Notes under the pieces: generated by a model
What the model saw: only the letters and a program-made list of their open reading frames with translations
Told to the model about the DNA's origin: nothing
Database searches by the model: none
Assembly: GCF_030644225.1 (NCBI RefSeq)
Contig: NZ_CP128650.1
Span: forward strand, 1,250,001 to 1,314,000
Direction: 5' to 3'
Origin: Selenomonas dianae
Lineage (GTDB): Bacteria > Bacillota > Negativicutes > Selenomonadales > Selenomonadaceae
Length of the DNA: 64,000 nt
Part shown: positions 21,987 through 31,729 of the stretch, in pieces
Layout of the letters: the number at the start of each line of letters is the position of its first letter
Numbering within the stretch: position 1 is the first letter of the stretch
Position numbers and translations under genes: made by a program

Positions 21987-23426
21987 TCAGCCAAGTTTTT
22001 TTGTCAAGAGTTCGTTGACCATCTGCGGGTTCGCCTTACCCTTGGACTGCTTCATGACCTGCCCAACGAGCGCACCGATCGCCTTCTTGTTGCCGCCCCT
22101 GTAGTCCTCAACCGCCTTGGCATTCGCGGCGATGACCCGATCGACAATGTCCTCGATCTCCTTCGTATCCGTGATCTGGACAAGCCCTTTATCCGCAACA
22201 ATTTTCTCGGGTGCATCGGGCGATGTCCACATCTCCTTGAACACAGTCTTTCCGATCTTCGAGGAAATCGTCCCCTTCGAGATAAGCAGGATCATCTCAC
22301 CGAGACGCTTTGCATCAACGGGCGATTCCTCAATCGTCTTGCCCTCGGCATTGAGATTCTTTGCGAGATCGCCCATCAGCCAGTTTGCCGCGAGTTTCGC
22401 ATCCGCGCCTGTCGCCGTAATGGCATCGTAGTATTCCGCCATCGCGCGTGAACTTGTAATGATGCCCGCATCGTATGCGGAGAGCCCCGCCTCCTCCATC
22501 AGACGAGAACGGCGTGCATCGGGCAGTTCGGGAAGCTCCTTGCGGATCGTCTCGATCTCCTCCGCGCTCGTTACAATCGGCGGCAGATCCGGCTCCGGCA
22601 TATAGCGGTAGTCATGCGCCTCCTCTTTGCTGCGCATGGAGAGGGTGATGCCGCGCTCGGGATCCCATGTACGCGTTTCCTGAATGATGTGACCGCCGTC
22701 CTCAAGCACCTCTGTCTGACGCTCGATCTCGTAGTTGATGGCATCCTCAAGAGCCTTAAAGGAATTGATGTTTTTCATCTCCGTACGCGTACCGAGTACA
22801 TCCGAGCCGACAGGACGCAGGGAGACGTTGATGTCCGCGCGGAGATTCCCCTCCTCCATGCGGCAGTTGGAGACATCAATATACTCCATGATGGTCTTGA
22901 TCTTCTCCATATAGGCGCGTGCCTCCTCCGCCGAGGACATATCCGGCTCGGAGACAATCTCAAGCAGGGGAACTCCCGTACGGTTGTAGTCGACGTTGGA
23001 CGAAGCCGAATCCTTGATCGTCGTGCCGGAGTGCACGAGCTTTCCCGCATCCTCCTCCATGTGAATACGCGTCAGACGAATGCGCTTCTTTCCCGCCTCT
23101 GTGTCGATATCCACCCAGCCGTGCTCGGCAATCGGAAGATCAAACTGAGAGGTCTGAAAGTTCTTTGGAAGGTCGGGATAATAATAGTTCTTGCGGTCGA
23201 ATTTGCTGTATCCGTTGATCTCGCAGTTTGTCGCAAGCCCCGCCTTGATGGCGTAGTTTACCACCTGACGGTTGACGACAGGCAGAACGCCGGGAAGTCC
23301 GAGGCAGACGGGACAGACGTGCGTATTCGGATCCGCGCCGAATCCCGTCGCACAGCCGCAGAAAATCTTGGTCTTTGTCTTGAGTTCGCAGTGAATCTCA
23401 AGACCGATGACGGTTTCGTATTTCAT
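21987..23426 (-). CDS. gatB: Asp-tRNA(Asn)/Glu-tRNA(Gln) amidotransferase subunit B
   Basis: 479 residues, full length. The N-terminal kinase-like cradle has [17 protein letters not shown] with the zinc Cys set CGC...CPVC, and [11 protein letters not shown]-like text. The C-terminal helical and YqeY-like domain ends [10 protein letters not shown]. GatB phosphorylates the mischarged Glu- or Asp-tRNA and presents it for amidation. Overlaps gatA (ATGA). Presence of GatCAB means Gln-tRNA (and perhaps Asn-tRNA) is made indirectly. Confidence 0.98.
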   Translation of the reverse strand: MKYETVIGLEIHCELKTKTKIFCGCATGFGADPNTHVCPVCLGLPGVLPVVNRQVVNYAIKAGLATNCEINGYSKFDRKNYYYPDLPKNFQTSQFDLPIAEHGWVDIDTEAGKKRIRLTRIHMEEDAGKLVHSGTTIKDSASSNVDYNRTGVPLLEIVSEPDMSSAEEARAYMEKIKTIMEYIDVSNCRMEEGNLRADINVSLRPVGSDVLGTRTEMKNINSFKALEDAINYEIERQTEVLEDGGHIIQETRTWDPERGITLSMRSKEEAHDYRYMPEPDLPPIVTSAEEIETIRKELPELPDARRSRLMEEAGLSAYDAGIITSSRAMAEYYDAITATGADAKLAANWLMGDLAKNLNAEGKTIEESPVDAKRLGEMILLISKGTISSKIGKTVFKEMWTSPDAPEKIVADKGLVQITDTKEIEDIVDRVIAANAKAVEDYRGGNKKAIGALVGQVMKQSKGKANPQMVNELLTKKLG

Positions 23427-24889
23427 GCCCTTCCTCCAATCGGCGCCAGTTTCGTATGGAAATCGTGAGCCTGTTCATAGGCATACGCAGCACGCAGGAT
23501 CGTCTCCTCGGCGAGCGGGCGTCCGATGATCTGAAGTCCGATGGGCAGCCCCGAAACGGTAAAGCCGCAGGGCACAGAGATGCCGGGAAGTCCCGCAAGA
23601 TTGACCGGAACGGTCGAAATATCCTGCAAATACATCTGCAAGGGACTTGTCATCGCACCGATCTTGTAGGCGGGGGTCGGTGCGGTCGGTGTCATGATCA
23701 CATCGACATCCTCGAACGCACGCGTGAAATCCTGCTGAATCAGAGTCCGCACCTTGAGTGCCTTGAGATAATAGGCATCGTAATACCCCGCAGAGAGCGC
23801 ATAGTTGCCGATGAGGATGCGGCGTTTGACCTCTGCACCGAACTTCTCCGTACGCGTGCGCGTCATCATATCGACGAGGTCTTCCCCATCCACGCGTGCG
23901 CCATAGCTGACACCGTCATAGCGTTCGAGGTTGGTCGCCGCCTCTGCAGGGGCAATCAGATAATAGGTGGAAACAGCATAGTCCGTATGCGGGAGGGAGA
24001 TCTCTCTGACCTCCGCGCCCATCGCCTCCAAATTTGAAATTGCCTTGCGGACAGATGCCTCCACCTCACTGTCCATCCCTGCAACGAAATACTCCTTCGG
24101 CAGACCGATTTTAAGTCCCTTTACATCACTCTGCAATGCCTTTGCATAGTCCGGCACATCCGCCCTGCTTGCGGTCGAGTCCATGACATCGTGCCCTGCA
24201 ATGACGTTCATGAGATGCGCAGCATCCGTGACATCGCGTGTGAGGGGGCCAATCTGATCAAGGGAGGAAGCATACGCCATAAGTCCGTAGCGGGAGACGC
24301 GTCCATAGGTCGGCTTCAGTCCGACGATGCCGCAGAACGAGGCAGGCTGACGGATCGAGCCGCCCGTATCGCTGCCAAGCGCCCAGATCGCCGAACCTGC
24401 GGCAACTGCCGCCGCACTGCCGCCCGAAGACCCCCCGGGAACACGTTCGGTATCCCACGGATTATGCGTCAGATGATACGCCGAGTTCTCTGTCGAACCG
24501 CCCATCGCAAACTCGTCAAGATTTGTCTTGCCGAGGATAACGGCATCTGCATCGTGCAGTTTCGTCATGACCGTTGCATCGTACGGCGGGACAAAGTTCT
24601 CAAGGATCTTCGAGCCTGCCGTCGTACGCACGCCCTTCGTACAGATATTGTCCTTAACCGCACCCGGTATGCCCGCAAGGAAGGGAATCTTCTCCCCTGC
24701 CGCAAGCTTTCCATCCACGCGATCCGCCTCGGCAAGTGCCTCCTCACGCATTTCACAAAGATACGCACCGATTTTGTTCTCCACAGCATCCATACGGGAA
24801 AAAACATTCTCGGTCAGTTCGTGTGCGCTGATCTCCTTGCGCATCAGCATATCGTGAAGGATATGCGCCGGTTTTTCATATAGACTCAA
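23423..24889 (-). CDS. gatA: Amidotransferase subunit A (glutaminase/amidase)
   Basis: 488 residues. Amidase signature family: catalytic Lys in AVKDNI, cis-Ser and nucleophile Ser in [14 protein letters not shown] (about 150-165), and [14 protein letters not shown]. It hydrolyses glutamine and channels ammonia to GatB. N-terminus [15 protein letters not shown] is typical, as is the ending KLAPIGGRA. It starts 12 nt after gatC and overlaps gatB, so all three subunits are made from one message. Confidence 0.98.
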   Translation of the reverse strand: MSLYEKPAHILHDMLMRKEISAHELTENVFSRMDAVENKIGAYLCEMREEALAEADRVDGKLAAGEKIPFLAGIPGAVKDNICTKGVRTTAGSKILENFVPPYDATVMTKLHDADAVILGKTNLDEFAMGGSTENSAYHLTHNPWDTERVPGGSSGGSAAAVAAGSAIWALGSDTGGSIRQPASFCGIVGLKPTYGRVSRYGLMAYASSLDQIGPLTRDVTDAAHLMNVIAGHDVMDSTASRADVPDYAKALQSDVKGLKIGLPKEYFVAGMDSEVEASVRKAISNLEAMGAEVREISLPHTDYAVSTYYLIAPAEAATNLERYDGVSYGARVDGEDLVDMMTRTRTEKFGAEVKRRILIGNYALSAGYYDAYYLKALKVRTLIQQDFTRAFEDVDVIMTPTAPTPAYKIGAMTSPLQMYLQDISTVPVNLAGLPGISVPCGFTVSGLPIGLQIIGRPLAEETILRAAYAYEQAHDFHTKLAPIGGRA

Positions 24890-24901
24890 AACAGCTCCTC
24901 C

Positions 24902-25192
24902 TTACCCTTCGAGCACCTTCGGCACTTTGAAATAGCCGTCCTCTGCGAGCGGCGCATTCGATAGTGCCGCCTCATTGGAAAGGGACGGCCGCACCTCGTC
25001 CGCACGAAAGACATTTTCGATGGGAAGCGCATACGTTGTAGGGTGTACTCCGTCCGTATTTACATCGGACAGATTGTCCACATACGTCAGAAAGTCTCCT
25101 AAGGATTTCAGAGCTTCTTCCTTTTCCTCCGCCGAAATCGCAAGACGCGAAAGATGTGCCGTTGTCCTGAGATCTTGTTCCGTTACGTTCAT
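24902..25192 (-). CDS. gatC: Amidotransferase subunit C
   Basis: 96 residues, usual GatC length. MNVTEQDLRTTAHLSRLAIS start, then a helical part (EEKEEALKSLGDFLTYVDNL), DVNTDGVHPT and LRADEVRPS-like text (FRADEVRPSLSNEAALSNAP), ending YFKVPKVLEG. It clamps GatA to GatB and is required for folding. First gene of the gatCAB unit, with its own promoter upstream. Confidence 0.97.
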   Translation of the reverse strand: MNVTEQDLRTTAHLSRLAISAEEKEEALKSLGDFLTYVDNLSDVNTDGVHPTTYALPIENVFRADEVRPSLSNEAALSNAPLAEDGYFKVPKVLEG

Positions 25193-25226
25193 AACCTACA
25201 CCATCTCTCCTTACTGTATCCGAATT

Positions 25227-25255
25227 ATTATAACAAATCGCTTCGCAGGTATCAA
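25227..25255 (-). promoter_or_regulatory. Promoter of gatCAB
   Basis: TTGATA (25250-25255 on the minus strand), 17-bp spacer, perfect TATAAT (25227-25232), about 35 bp before the gatC start. It lies between the speB stop and gatC, so gatCAB can be expressed independently of the polyamine genes. Confidence 0.75.
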
Positions 25256-25265
25256 ACAGAAAACC

Positions 25266-26147
25266 TCAAACATGGGCAGGGCGGATAAAATCCGCCTCCA
25301 GTCCAAGGATCATCTCACGCAGGAGTTTGAGTGCCGTTGCTGTGGACGTTCCGCTCGGATCAAGCGGCGGCGAGAGTTCGACCATATCACACGCGACAAT
25401 ATTGCAGCCGCGAATCACGGACAGCGTTGCTTTCATCAGCTCGATGAACATCACGCCGCCCGCCTCGGGCGTTCCCGTTCCCGGAAAGGCGGAGGGATCG
25501 AGCACATCAAGGTCAATTGTGAGGTAAACCGGATGTCCCTTGACCGCTGCAATCGCCTCGGAAAGCCCTGAGAAGGTAAATGGATGGATGTTCGTATGCC
25601 CCGCGCGTGCCCATGCCCACTCCGCACGCTCTCCGCTGCGAATGCCGAACTGATGAATGCGCCCGTCGCCGAGGAAATCCCAGACACGCCGGATCACCGT
25701 CGCGTGAGAGAGATGATTGCCGAGGTATTCGTCGCGCAGATCCGTGTGCGCATCGAAGTGAATCACGGCAAGATCCGGATATTTTTCCGCCGCCGCGCGA
25801 ATCGCGGGCAGACTCACCAAATGCTCACCGCCGATCAGCAGGGGCAGCCGTCCGTCTGCCAGTACATTCCTCGCAAATGTATGAATCATATCGAGCGCAC
25901 GTGCCGTATCACCGAACGGGAGCTCCAGATCGCCGCCGTCAAAGGCACGCGCCTCCTCAAGATCGAGATCCTGATACGGGCTGTAGGTCTCAAGACCATA
26001 GGACTCCGCCCGCATCGTACGAGCGGCGAACCGCGTCCCCGGACGGTAGGAGGTCGTCGAGTCAAATGGCGCACCAAAGATCACGATATGGCTCTCCTCA
26101 TACGTTCCGTCACACCCGAGAAACGTTTCAATGTTGCGGTTCCACAT
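25266..26147 (-). CDS. speB: Agmatinase
   Basis: 293 residues from ATG 26147 (GAGGAGATACTTGAAG upstream; a TTG two codons earlier is less likely). Ureohydrolase metal motifs in order: GGEH, FDAHTDLRDEY, and LDVLDPSAFPGTGTPEAGG. The two Mn ions split agmatine into putrescine and urea. It starts inside the last 20 nt of speE. With the decarboxylase upstream it completes arginine to agmatine to putrescine. Confidence 0.95.
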   Translation of the reverse strand: MWNRNIETFLGCDGTYEESHIVIFGAPFDSTTSYRPGTRFAARTMRAESYGLETYSPYQDLDLEEARAFDGGDLELPFGDTARALDMIHTFARNVLADGRLPLLIGGEHLVSLPAIRAAAEKYPDLAVIHFDAHTDLRDEYLGNHLSHATVIRRVWDFLGDGRIHQFGIRSGERAEWAWARAGHTNIHPFTFSGLSEAIAAVKGHPVYLTIDLDVLDPSAFPGTGTPEAGGVMFIELMKATLSVIRGCNIVACDMVELSPPLDPSGTSTATALKLLREMILGLEADFIRPAHV

Positions 26148-26988
26148 CTTCAAGTATCTCCTCCACGTAGTTCGGCAGGGAAAATGCTGCGGCGTGCAGC
26201 TGCGTGTTATAGTAACGTGTCTTTATGCCAAGCGACTTCCATCGCGCAAAGTCCACGCCCTCCACGGGACGGCGGTTCTTGGACGAGAAGCCAAAGAGCC
26301 AATGTCCCGACGGATAGGTCGGTATATGTGCCTGATACACACGGCTGAACGGAAACGAATGGACAATTCGTTGGTGCATCCGCTGCATGGCGTAGGCATC
26401 CTGCTCGTAAAACGGGCTTTCATGCTGGTTGATCATGATGCCGTCCGCTTTGAGCGCCTTGAAGCAGTTCCCATAGAACTCTTTCGTAAACAGTCCCTCC
26501 CCCGGTCCGAACGGATCCGTCGAGTCCACAATGATGAGATCATAAACGTCGACCGGCTTGCGGACAAACCGCAGCCCGTCCTCATAGTGGATGTCAACAC
26601 GTGGATCATCCAGACAGGACGCAGTGAATGGAAGATATTCACGGCAGACATCGACAACCATCTCATCGATCTCCACGAGGTCGATATGGCGCACGGACGG
26701 ATAGCGCAGAAGTTCGCGCACTGTCCCCCCGTCACCACCGCCGATCACGAGAATGTTTTCCGCCTTCGGATGAACGCACATGGGCACGTGTGTAATCATC
26801 TCATGATAGATGAACTCATCCTTCTCCGTCAGCATCATATAGCCGTCGAGTGTCAGAAATCGCCCGAACTCGGGCGACTCGAATACATCAATGCGCTGAA
26901 ACTCGCTCTGTCCGCTGTAGAGCTGCCGGTTGACGCGAATCGAGAAGCGCACATTCTTCGTATGCTGTTCCGTATACCATAATTCCAT
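26128..26988 (-). CDS. speE: Spermidine synthase
   Basis: 286 residues. GGGDGGTVRELLR (SAM-type fold, decarboxylated SAM site), DLVEIDEMVV, EDGLRFV and DSTDPFGPGEGLFTKEFY (the catalytic DSTDP-like motif), then NQHESPFYE. It transfers aminopropyl from decarboxylated SAM to putrescine. The donor is made by SpeD, encoded about 33 kb to the right. Slightly longer than E. coli SpeE at the N-terminus but of normal Firmicutes size. Confidence 0.97.
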   Translation of the reverse strand: MELWYTEQHTKNVRFSIRVNRQLYSGQSEFQRIDVFESPEFGRFLTLDGYMMLTEKDEFIYHEMITHVPMCVHPKAENILVIGGGDGGTVRELLRYPSVRHIDLVEIDEMVVDVCREYLPFTASCLDDPRVDIHYEDGLRFVRKPVDVYDLIIVDSTDPFGPGEGLFTKEFYGNCFKALKADGIMINQHESPFYEQDAYAMQRMHQRIVHSFPFSRVYQAHIPTYPSGHWLFGFSSKNRRPVEGVDFARWKSLGIKTRYYNTQLHAAAFSLPNYVEEILEDVEPQH

Positions 26989-26990
26989 AT

Positions 26991-28445
26991 CTATCGCTCC
27001 GACATCACATTGAGATACTGTATGCTCATATCCTCAGGTCCTGTAATCTGACACCCTTTTTTCTTCGCATAGCGAATGTAGGTCAGGATCTCCTCCGTAA
27101 TCTTCTCCCCGGGGGCGAGAATCGGAATGCCCGGCGGATAGCACATAACAAACTCACTGCATATGCGTCCGCAGGATTTTACAATCGGCAGAGACTCCTT
27201 CTCCGCATAAAACGCATCTTGTGGTCCACAGACGACGACAGGATCGATGTACTCCATCTTGAGCGTCTTGGAGGGATCTTTGCGGTAGTTGCGCCGAATC
27301 TCCGCAAGTGCCGCCACAAGGCGTTCGATGTCCTTCGGACGATCCCCGATTGATACATAGGCGAGCAGATTGGCAATATCCCCAAACTCCGTCTGAATGT
27401 CGTAGTCATCGCGCAGAATGTCATAGACCTCAACGCCTGCAAGCCCCGTCGGACGTGTGAAGATGGACAGCTTCGTCGTGTCAAAGTCATAGACTGCGGA
27501 TCCGTCAATCAGCTCGCGCCCATAGGCATAGTAGTCGCCGATGGCATTGATCTCATCGCGTGCATAGGCGACAAGATCAATGATTTTATCAATGACCTCA
27601 CGCCCGCGCAAGGCGAGATTCCGCCGACTGATGTCAAGGCTCGAAAGAAGAAGATAGGAGGCACTGGTGGTCTGCGTAATGTTGATGATCTGATGAACAT
27701 AGCCCATCGGCATTGTCTTTGCACAAAGCAAGAGCGAACTCTGTGTCAGCGAGCCGCCGGATTTATGCATACTGATCGCCGCCATATCCGCCCCTGCATC
27801 CATTGCAGCCAAAGGCAGGCGGTCACTGAAATACAGATGGGTTCCGTGTGCCTCGTCTACGAGCACCTTCATCCCATGAGCGTGTGCAAGTTCCGTAATC
27901 GTACGGAGATCGGAGCAGATCCCATAATACGTCGGATTGTTGACAAAGACCGCCTTTGCATCCGGATGACGTTCGATCGCGGCAGCGACATCCTCCACGC
28001 GCATCCCGAGTGCAATGCCAAGCGTGTCCTCAATCCCCGGATTCACATAGATCGGAATTGCACCGCAGAGGATGAGCGCATTGATGGCACTCCGATGCAC
28101 GTTGCGCGGCATGATGATCTTATCGCCGCGCCCCACCGTCGAGAGGATCATCGCCTGTACCGAGCCCGTCGTACCGCTCACCATAAAGAAAGCGTGTGCG
28201 GCACGAAACGCCTCCGCCGCAAGTTGCTCCGCATCCCGTATCACGGAGACCGGATGACAGAGGTTGTCAAGCATCTTCATCGAGTTCACATCGACATCCA
28301 GACACGCACTTCCGAGAAATGCGGCAAGCTCCGGATTTCCGCGCCCGCGCTTATGCCCCGGTACATCGAATGGTACAAGACGCGCACGCTTCATCCGTTC
28401 GAGTGCCTCCTGAATGGGCGCACTTGTCTGCGACAGGTACGGCAT
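26991..28445 (-). CDS. speA: Arginine decarboxylase (Orn/Lys/Arg decarboxylase family, fold I)
   Basis: 484 residues. PLP-binding Lys at about 228 in SMHKSGGSLTQ; DEAHGTH (197-203) contacts the cofactor; FDVPGHKRGRG near the N-terminus is family-typical. Short Bacillus-type, without the wing domain of the long enterobacterial enzymes. The genes next door (speE, speB) favour arginine as substrate, since agmatinase needs agmatine; lysine or ornithine cannot be excluded by sequence. Start overlaps the upstream stop by one base (TAATG). Confidence 0.9.
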   Translation of the reverse strand: MPYLSQTSAPIQEALERMKRARLVPFDVPGHKRGRGNPELAAFLGSACLDVDVNSMKMLDNLCHPVSVIRDAEQLAAEAFRAAHAFFMVSGTTGSVQAMILSTVGRGDKIIMPRNVHRSAINALILCGAIPIYVNPGIEDTLGIALGMRVEDVAAAIERHPDAKAVFVNNPTYYGICSDLRTITELAHAHGMKVLVDEAHGTHLYFSDRLPLAAMDAGADMAAISMHKSGGSLTQSSLLLCAKTMPMGYVHQIINITQTTSASYLLLSSLDISRRNLALRGREVIDKIIDLVAYARDEINAIGDYYAYGRELIDGSAVYDFDTTKLSIFTRPTGLAGVEVYDILRDDYDIQTEFGDIANLLAYVSIGDRPKDIERLVAALAEIRRNYRKDPSKTLKMEYIDPVVVCGPQDAFYAEKESLPIVKSCGRICSEFVMCYPPGIPILAPGEKITEEILTYIRYAKKKGCQITGPEDMSIQYLNVMSER

Positions 28446-29389
28446 TATTTGCCCTCCAAGAGAAGATTGGAAACAAGCTCGTCATAGCGGAAGTCCCCTG
28501 CGAGATCTCTGCTCTTGACCCAGTGTACCGCCTCCTCCACATCCTTCTCTGCCGGAAGCCCCGCCGTACGATAGGGCTTGAGTTCGAGTGCATCGCGTGC
28601 GGGCGCGGGAAAGCCGCTCTTGTCCATGACAAGGTCGATATACTCTGCACGCGGCGCATGATTGAGATAGTCCACGGATTTGTTATAGGCACGGTACATA
28701 GCGCGAATGGATTCGGCTTTCTCCTGAATGGCGGCGTCCGCAAATACAATGACACCGGGATTCAGCCCCAGCTCTGCCGATCCCGTCACGTATCGATTGC
28801 CGGATGCAGCGGCGACACTCGCCATGGGTTCCGGCAGAACCGCCGCCGCGAGATTCCCACTTTGCAGCATCTCCAGACGCACGGGGATCTGCGGAATAAC
28901 GACCTTGGAAACATCCTGTTCGTCGAGCCCGTTGATCTTGAGGATTTCATCGGTAATGTATTCGATGATGGTGTTGCGGGAGATGGCAATCTCCTTGCCG
29001 CGCAGATCGGCAGCAGTGGAAATCCCCGCATTCCCGCCCGCAACGAGATTATAATTGCCGTCCGTATAGGAGGTTGCGTGCAGAGCAAAGCCGCCCGAGC
29101 GCGCAAAGATGACGGCGAGCAGGTCGGATACCGCACCGTCGAGATTCCCGCTCTGCAGTGCTGCGTCCCGCTCCATCGCACTCTTGAAGGAGACGAGCTC
29201 CACCTCAATGCCCTCCTGTGCAAAGTACCCACGCTCTGCGGCAATGATGAACGGAATCGAATCCGTGTCGGGCATCAGACCGATGGTGATCTTCGAAAGT
29301 TTCGTATCCTTCGGTTGGGATTCCGATCCACAGCCTGCGGTGAAAAGAAACACCAAGGACAGTACCACAGCAAGAAATCGTTTCATCAT
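28445..29389 (-). CDS. ABC-transporter substrate-binding lipoprotein, NMT1/TauA-like
   Basis: 314 residues from ATG 29389. Lipoprotein signal: MMKRFLAVVLSLVFLFTAGC with lipobox FTAGC. The mature part matches SsuA/TauA/NMT1 periplasmic proteins: IGLMPDTDSIPFIIAAERGYF, FKSAMERDAALQSGNLDGAV, DLRGKEIAISRNTI. It should bind a small organic ligand outside the cell. No permease or ATPase gene is next to it. It is embedded between a DUF3783 gene and speA, with 1- to 4-nt overlaps, which suggests an amine or sulfonate-type ligand, but this is inference. Confidence 0.85.
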   Translation of the reverse strand: MMKRFLAVVLSLVFLFTAGCGSESQPKDTKLSKITIGLMPDTDSIPFIIAAERGYFAQEGIEVELVSFKSAMERDAALQSGNLDGAVSDLLAVIFARSGGFALHATSYTDGNYNLVAGGNAGISTAADLRGKEIAISRNTIIEYITDEILKINGLDEQDVSKVVIPQIPVRLEMLQSGNLAAAVLPEPMASVAAASGNRYVTGSAELGLNPGVIVFADAAIQEKAESIRAMYRAYNKSVDYLNHAPRAEYIDLVMDKSGFPAPARDALELKPYRTAGLPAEKDVEEAVHWVKSRDLAGDFRYDELVSNLLLEGK

Positions 29390-29781
29390 ACATTCCTTTC
29401 CTGATCTTTGCAAGACACTGCGTGCTCTTTCGCCATATGTTCACATAAATAGCGCAGCGTCCACAGGGTATTGTACGGTGTAATCGCTGACTTGTAAACA
29501 ATACGGGGAATCCCCGCCTCCTCCAGTGCCGTAAGCACCTTCGTCAACCGTTTTCCTTGAATATGCTCAAGCAACAAGAGCCTGTGCGGAAAGTCAAAAG
29601 AACCATCCGCACACGATGCAGGTTGATACCCCCTATTGCCAAGGAGATAACCGATTTTTTCGCGCCATGCATCCGCAGGAAGAAGAAGAACCTGTATCCC
29701 AAGTGTACGAAACACACTACACGCTGCCGCAATCTGCTCCTCAGGGAATTGATAGAGCAAGGCACGTTCTTCTTTTCTCAT
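29386..29781 (-). CDS. DUF3783 family protein
   Basis: 131 residues. The C-terminal part ALEEAGIPRIVYKSAITPYN, then TLWTLRYLCEHMAKEHA, is the DUF3783 signature (Lys-x-x-x-Thr then N..W and a helix ending in ExE). The N-terminal half (ALLYQFPEEQIAAACSVFRTL, IQVLLLP) looks like a small alpha/beta fold. Function unknown. It overlaps the lipoprotein gene (ATGA), so the two may be linked in function. Confidence 0.72.
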   Translation of the reverse strand: MRKEERALLYQFPEEQIAAACSVFRTLGIQVLLLPADAWREKIGYLLGNRGYQPASCADGSFDFPHRLLLLEHIQGKRLTKVLTALEEAGIPRIVYKSAITPYNTLWTLRYLCEHMAKEHAVSCKDQERNV

Positions 29782-29793
29782 CGCAGCCCCCTC

Positions 29794-30645
29794 TTATTTT
29801 TCCGTAAGTCCGCGCATGAGGAGATAGGTCACGAGTTCATCCAGAGAAACCTCTTCCTCCAGCATTTTCTTCTCAAGAGAGGCACGCAGCGTCTTGGGCA
29901 GACGTACGGTCAAAAAACCGGTCATAACGGTCGTCTGCACGGGGTCAACGGAAGGAACTGTTTTCGCCGACTGTTTTTTTTTCGGCTGCACTGCCGTTTT
30001 CACCGTTTCCTCAGTTGCCTTCTCGACCCCTGTTTTTTTCTGCGCTGCGTTTCCTGTCTTTTTCTTCTGCTCTGCCGGAGGTGCCGTCTGCTCTACAGAC
30101 GGTTTCTGTTTTGCACCCTTATCCTCCGCAGTCTTTTTCTTTGCCACAGTTTTCACCTCTGCCTTCTGCTCCGGTTTTTTCTTCTTCGTTTTTTTCTCGG
30201 CCTTTGGCTCCGGCGGATAGACGAAAAACTCATTGTAGGCATTGCGCAGATCCTCGCTCGCCTGTTTCGTTCCAACACCGATGATGTAGGACGGATCCTC
30301 CGCATTCAAAGACTCCGCAATACGTACAAAGTCGGAATCCGTGGTAATAATAAAGTATTTGCGAACGCCTTCCTGATACAGAATCTGAGCGGAATCGTAG
30401 AGTGCGGAGTCCAATGAATTTTTTCCGTAGAACGTGCGGCTGATCTGCCGAAAGGTCAGATCGGGATACTCCATGAGGCGCTCCCATCGCTTCTGCTCCG
30501 GATGCGCCTCCCAATCCGATACGACAATCATACGACAAGGCTGATACCGCTGCGCCTGGTCAATCGTGTATTGAAGCATTTCGATGGGCGCATTCTCAAT
30601 ATCGTAAAGAATTGCCACCGTATCATTGCTCGAATCGAGCATCAT
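29794..30645 (-). CDS. NYN-domain protein fused to a ribbon-helix-helix tail
   Basis: 283 residues from ATG 30645 (GAGGAGTGAG upstream). The N-terminal NYN/LabA-like PIN-type domain (about 5-150) has AILYDIENAP (first Asp), ALYDSAQILYQ, and FIITTDSDFVRIAE with the catalytic-type Asp pair. A Lys/Ala/Glu-rich linker (about 155-235) follows. The last 45 residues read FLTVRLPKTLRASLEKKMLE, then VSLDELVTYLLMRGL, a ribbon-helix-helix as in HicB/Arc. NYN domains cleave RNA; the RHH would bind DNA or pair the protein. The combination is unusual. Confidence 0.75.
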   Translation of the reverse strand: MMLDSSNDTVAILYDIENAPIEMLQYTIDQAQRYQPCRMIVVSDWEAHPEQKRWERLMEYPDLTFRQISRTFYGKNSLDSALYDSAQILYQEGVRKYFIITTDSDFVRIAESLNAEDPSYIIGVGTKQASEDLRNAYNEFFVYPPEPKAEKKTKKKKPEQKAEVKTVAKKKTAEDKGAKQKPSVEQTAPPAEQKKKTGNAAQKKTGVEKATEETVKTAVQPKKKQSAKTVPSVDPVQTTVMTGFLTVRLPKTLRASLEKKMLEEEVSLDELVTYLLMRGLTEK

Positions 30646-30653
30646 CTCACTCC

Positions 30654-31700
30654 TCACTCCATCTTGAACGGACGTTTGGCACGCTGTACGAGAAGAGATG
30701 CCTCGACCTCAAGCACCTCCGCCTGTCGCAGACTGTTTTCCGCGCTGCGAATCGTCGCGGCGTTCTTATCCGTCATCCATGCCGCATAGCCCTGTGCATA
30801 GGCGGCGTGTAAATCGCAGATCTTGAGCCGGAGCTGGTGCAGACTCTGCAGACTGCGCGGCACAGATACGGCGGCAAGTTCTTCCCGCCGCGCCTGCCAG
30901 TCCGCAAGAATTTCCTGCTCCATGATCTGACGTGCCACATCGCGCGTCGACTGACTGCCCAAAGACCCCGCCCCCAGTACGGTGTAGAGGCGGAGCTGTG
31001 CCGTTCGAACGGTCTGATCGTGACGCGCAAGAATCGCATCCGTTTCATCCAAATAGGCTTCTACACGCAAACGACGCGCCTTCTCCAGCAAAACGGCGTA
31101 TTCCTGCAAATTCTGGATGGAGGAAACCTGCCATTCCCCCTCCTCAGAGGGTGTCAGCAGGATCTTGAACGCGAAATCGGTATCGGCTTCGCCCTGATGG
31201 ACAATAACATCCGCCTCCGCCGTCCGTTCCTCATCGTTTTGTGTCAGATTGGCAATCTCTCGAAATGTTAAATCACGCACGCCAATACGGGAGAGAATGT
31301 TTTCTGCATCCGTGCCGTCCTCTGACGGATCTGCCGATGGCCACTCTCCTGTTGTCAGGCGCGTATCCACTGCATCCTTGAGCATCTTGATGAATGCGGG
31401 CTTGAGCATTTTCGAAAAATCTGCAAGCGCAGCAGAATTCTCGCTCGTCTGTCCAAATTCCGCCTCTATTGTGCCTGTCATAAAATCGTCGTATCCCATA
31501 TCCAGAAGGGCATCCAGACGAACATAACGGAAAAAGAGCGCACTGTCATGATGCTCCAGTGCGGATTCAATCGAGCGAAGTGCATATTCCGGCGTCTTTG
31601 TATACACGCGGAAATACCAAAAGAGCCCCGCAAACAAAAACACCACGCATAGCAGTACGGCACAAGCAATCTTTGCCTTCATGACGCGACTCAATCTCAT
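30654..31700 (-). CDS. Membrane-anchored protein, DUF2939-like
   Basis: 348 residues. An N-terminal anchor (about 9-31: AKIACAVLLCVVFLFAGLFWYF) is followed by YTKTPEYALRSIESALEHHD, the start seen in DUF2939-type and related extracytoplasmic domains, then DALLDMGYDDFM and long helices (ILADWQARREELAAV; LRLKICDLHAAYAQGYAAW). Predicted outside the membrane. Function unknown. ATG 31700 chosen near AGAGAGGGG; 31682 (MKAKIAC) is possible. Cotranscribed with mnmA and the NYN gene. Confidence 0.62.
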   Translation of the reverse strand: MRLSRVMKAKIACAVLLCVVFLFAGLFWYFRVYTKTPEYALRSIESALEHHDSALFFRYVRLDALLDMGYDDFMTGTIEAEFGQTSENSAALADFSKMLKPAFIKMLKDAVDTRLTTGEWPSADPSEDGTDAENILSRIGVRDLTFREIANLTQNDEERTAEADVIVHQGEADTDFAFKILLTPSEEGEWQVSSIQNLQEYAVLLEKARRLRVEAYLDETDAILARHDQTVRTAQLRLYTVLGAGSLGSQSTRDVARQIMEQEILADWQARREELAAVSVPRSLQSLHQLRLKICDLHAAYAQGYAAWMTDKNAATIRSAENSLRQAEVLEVEASLLVQRAKRPFKME

Positions 31701-31729
31701 CAACCCCTCTCTATCGACGGTATGACAAC

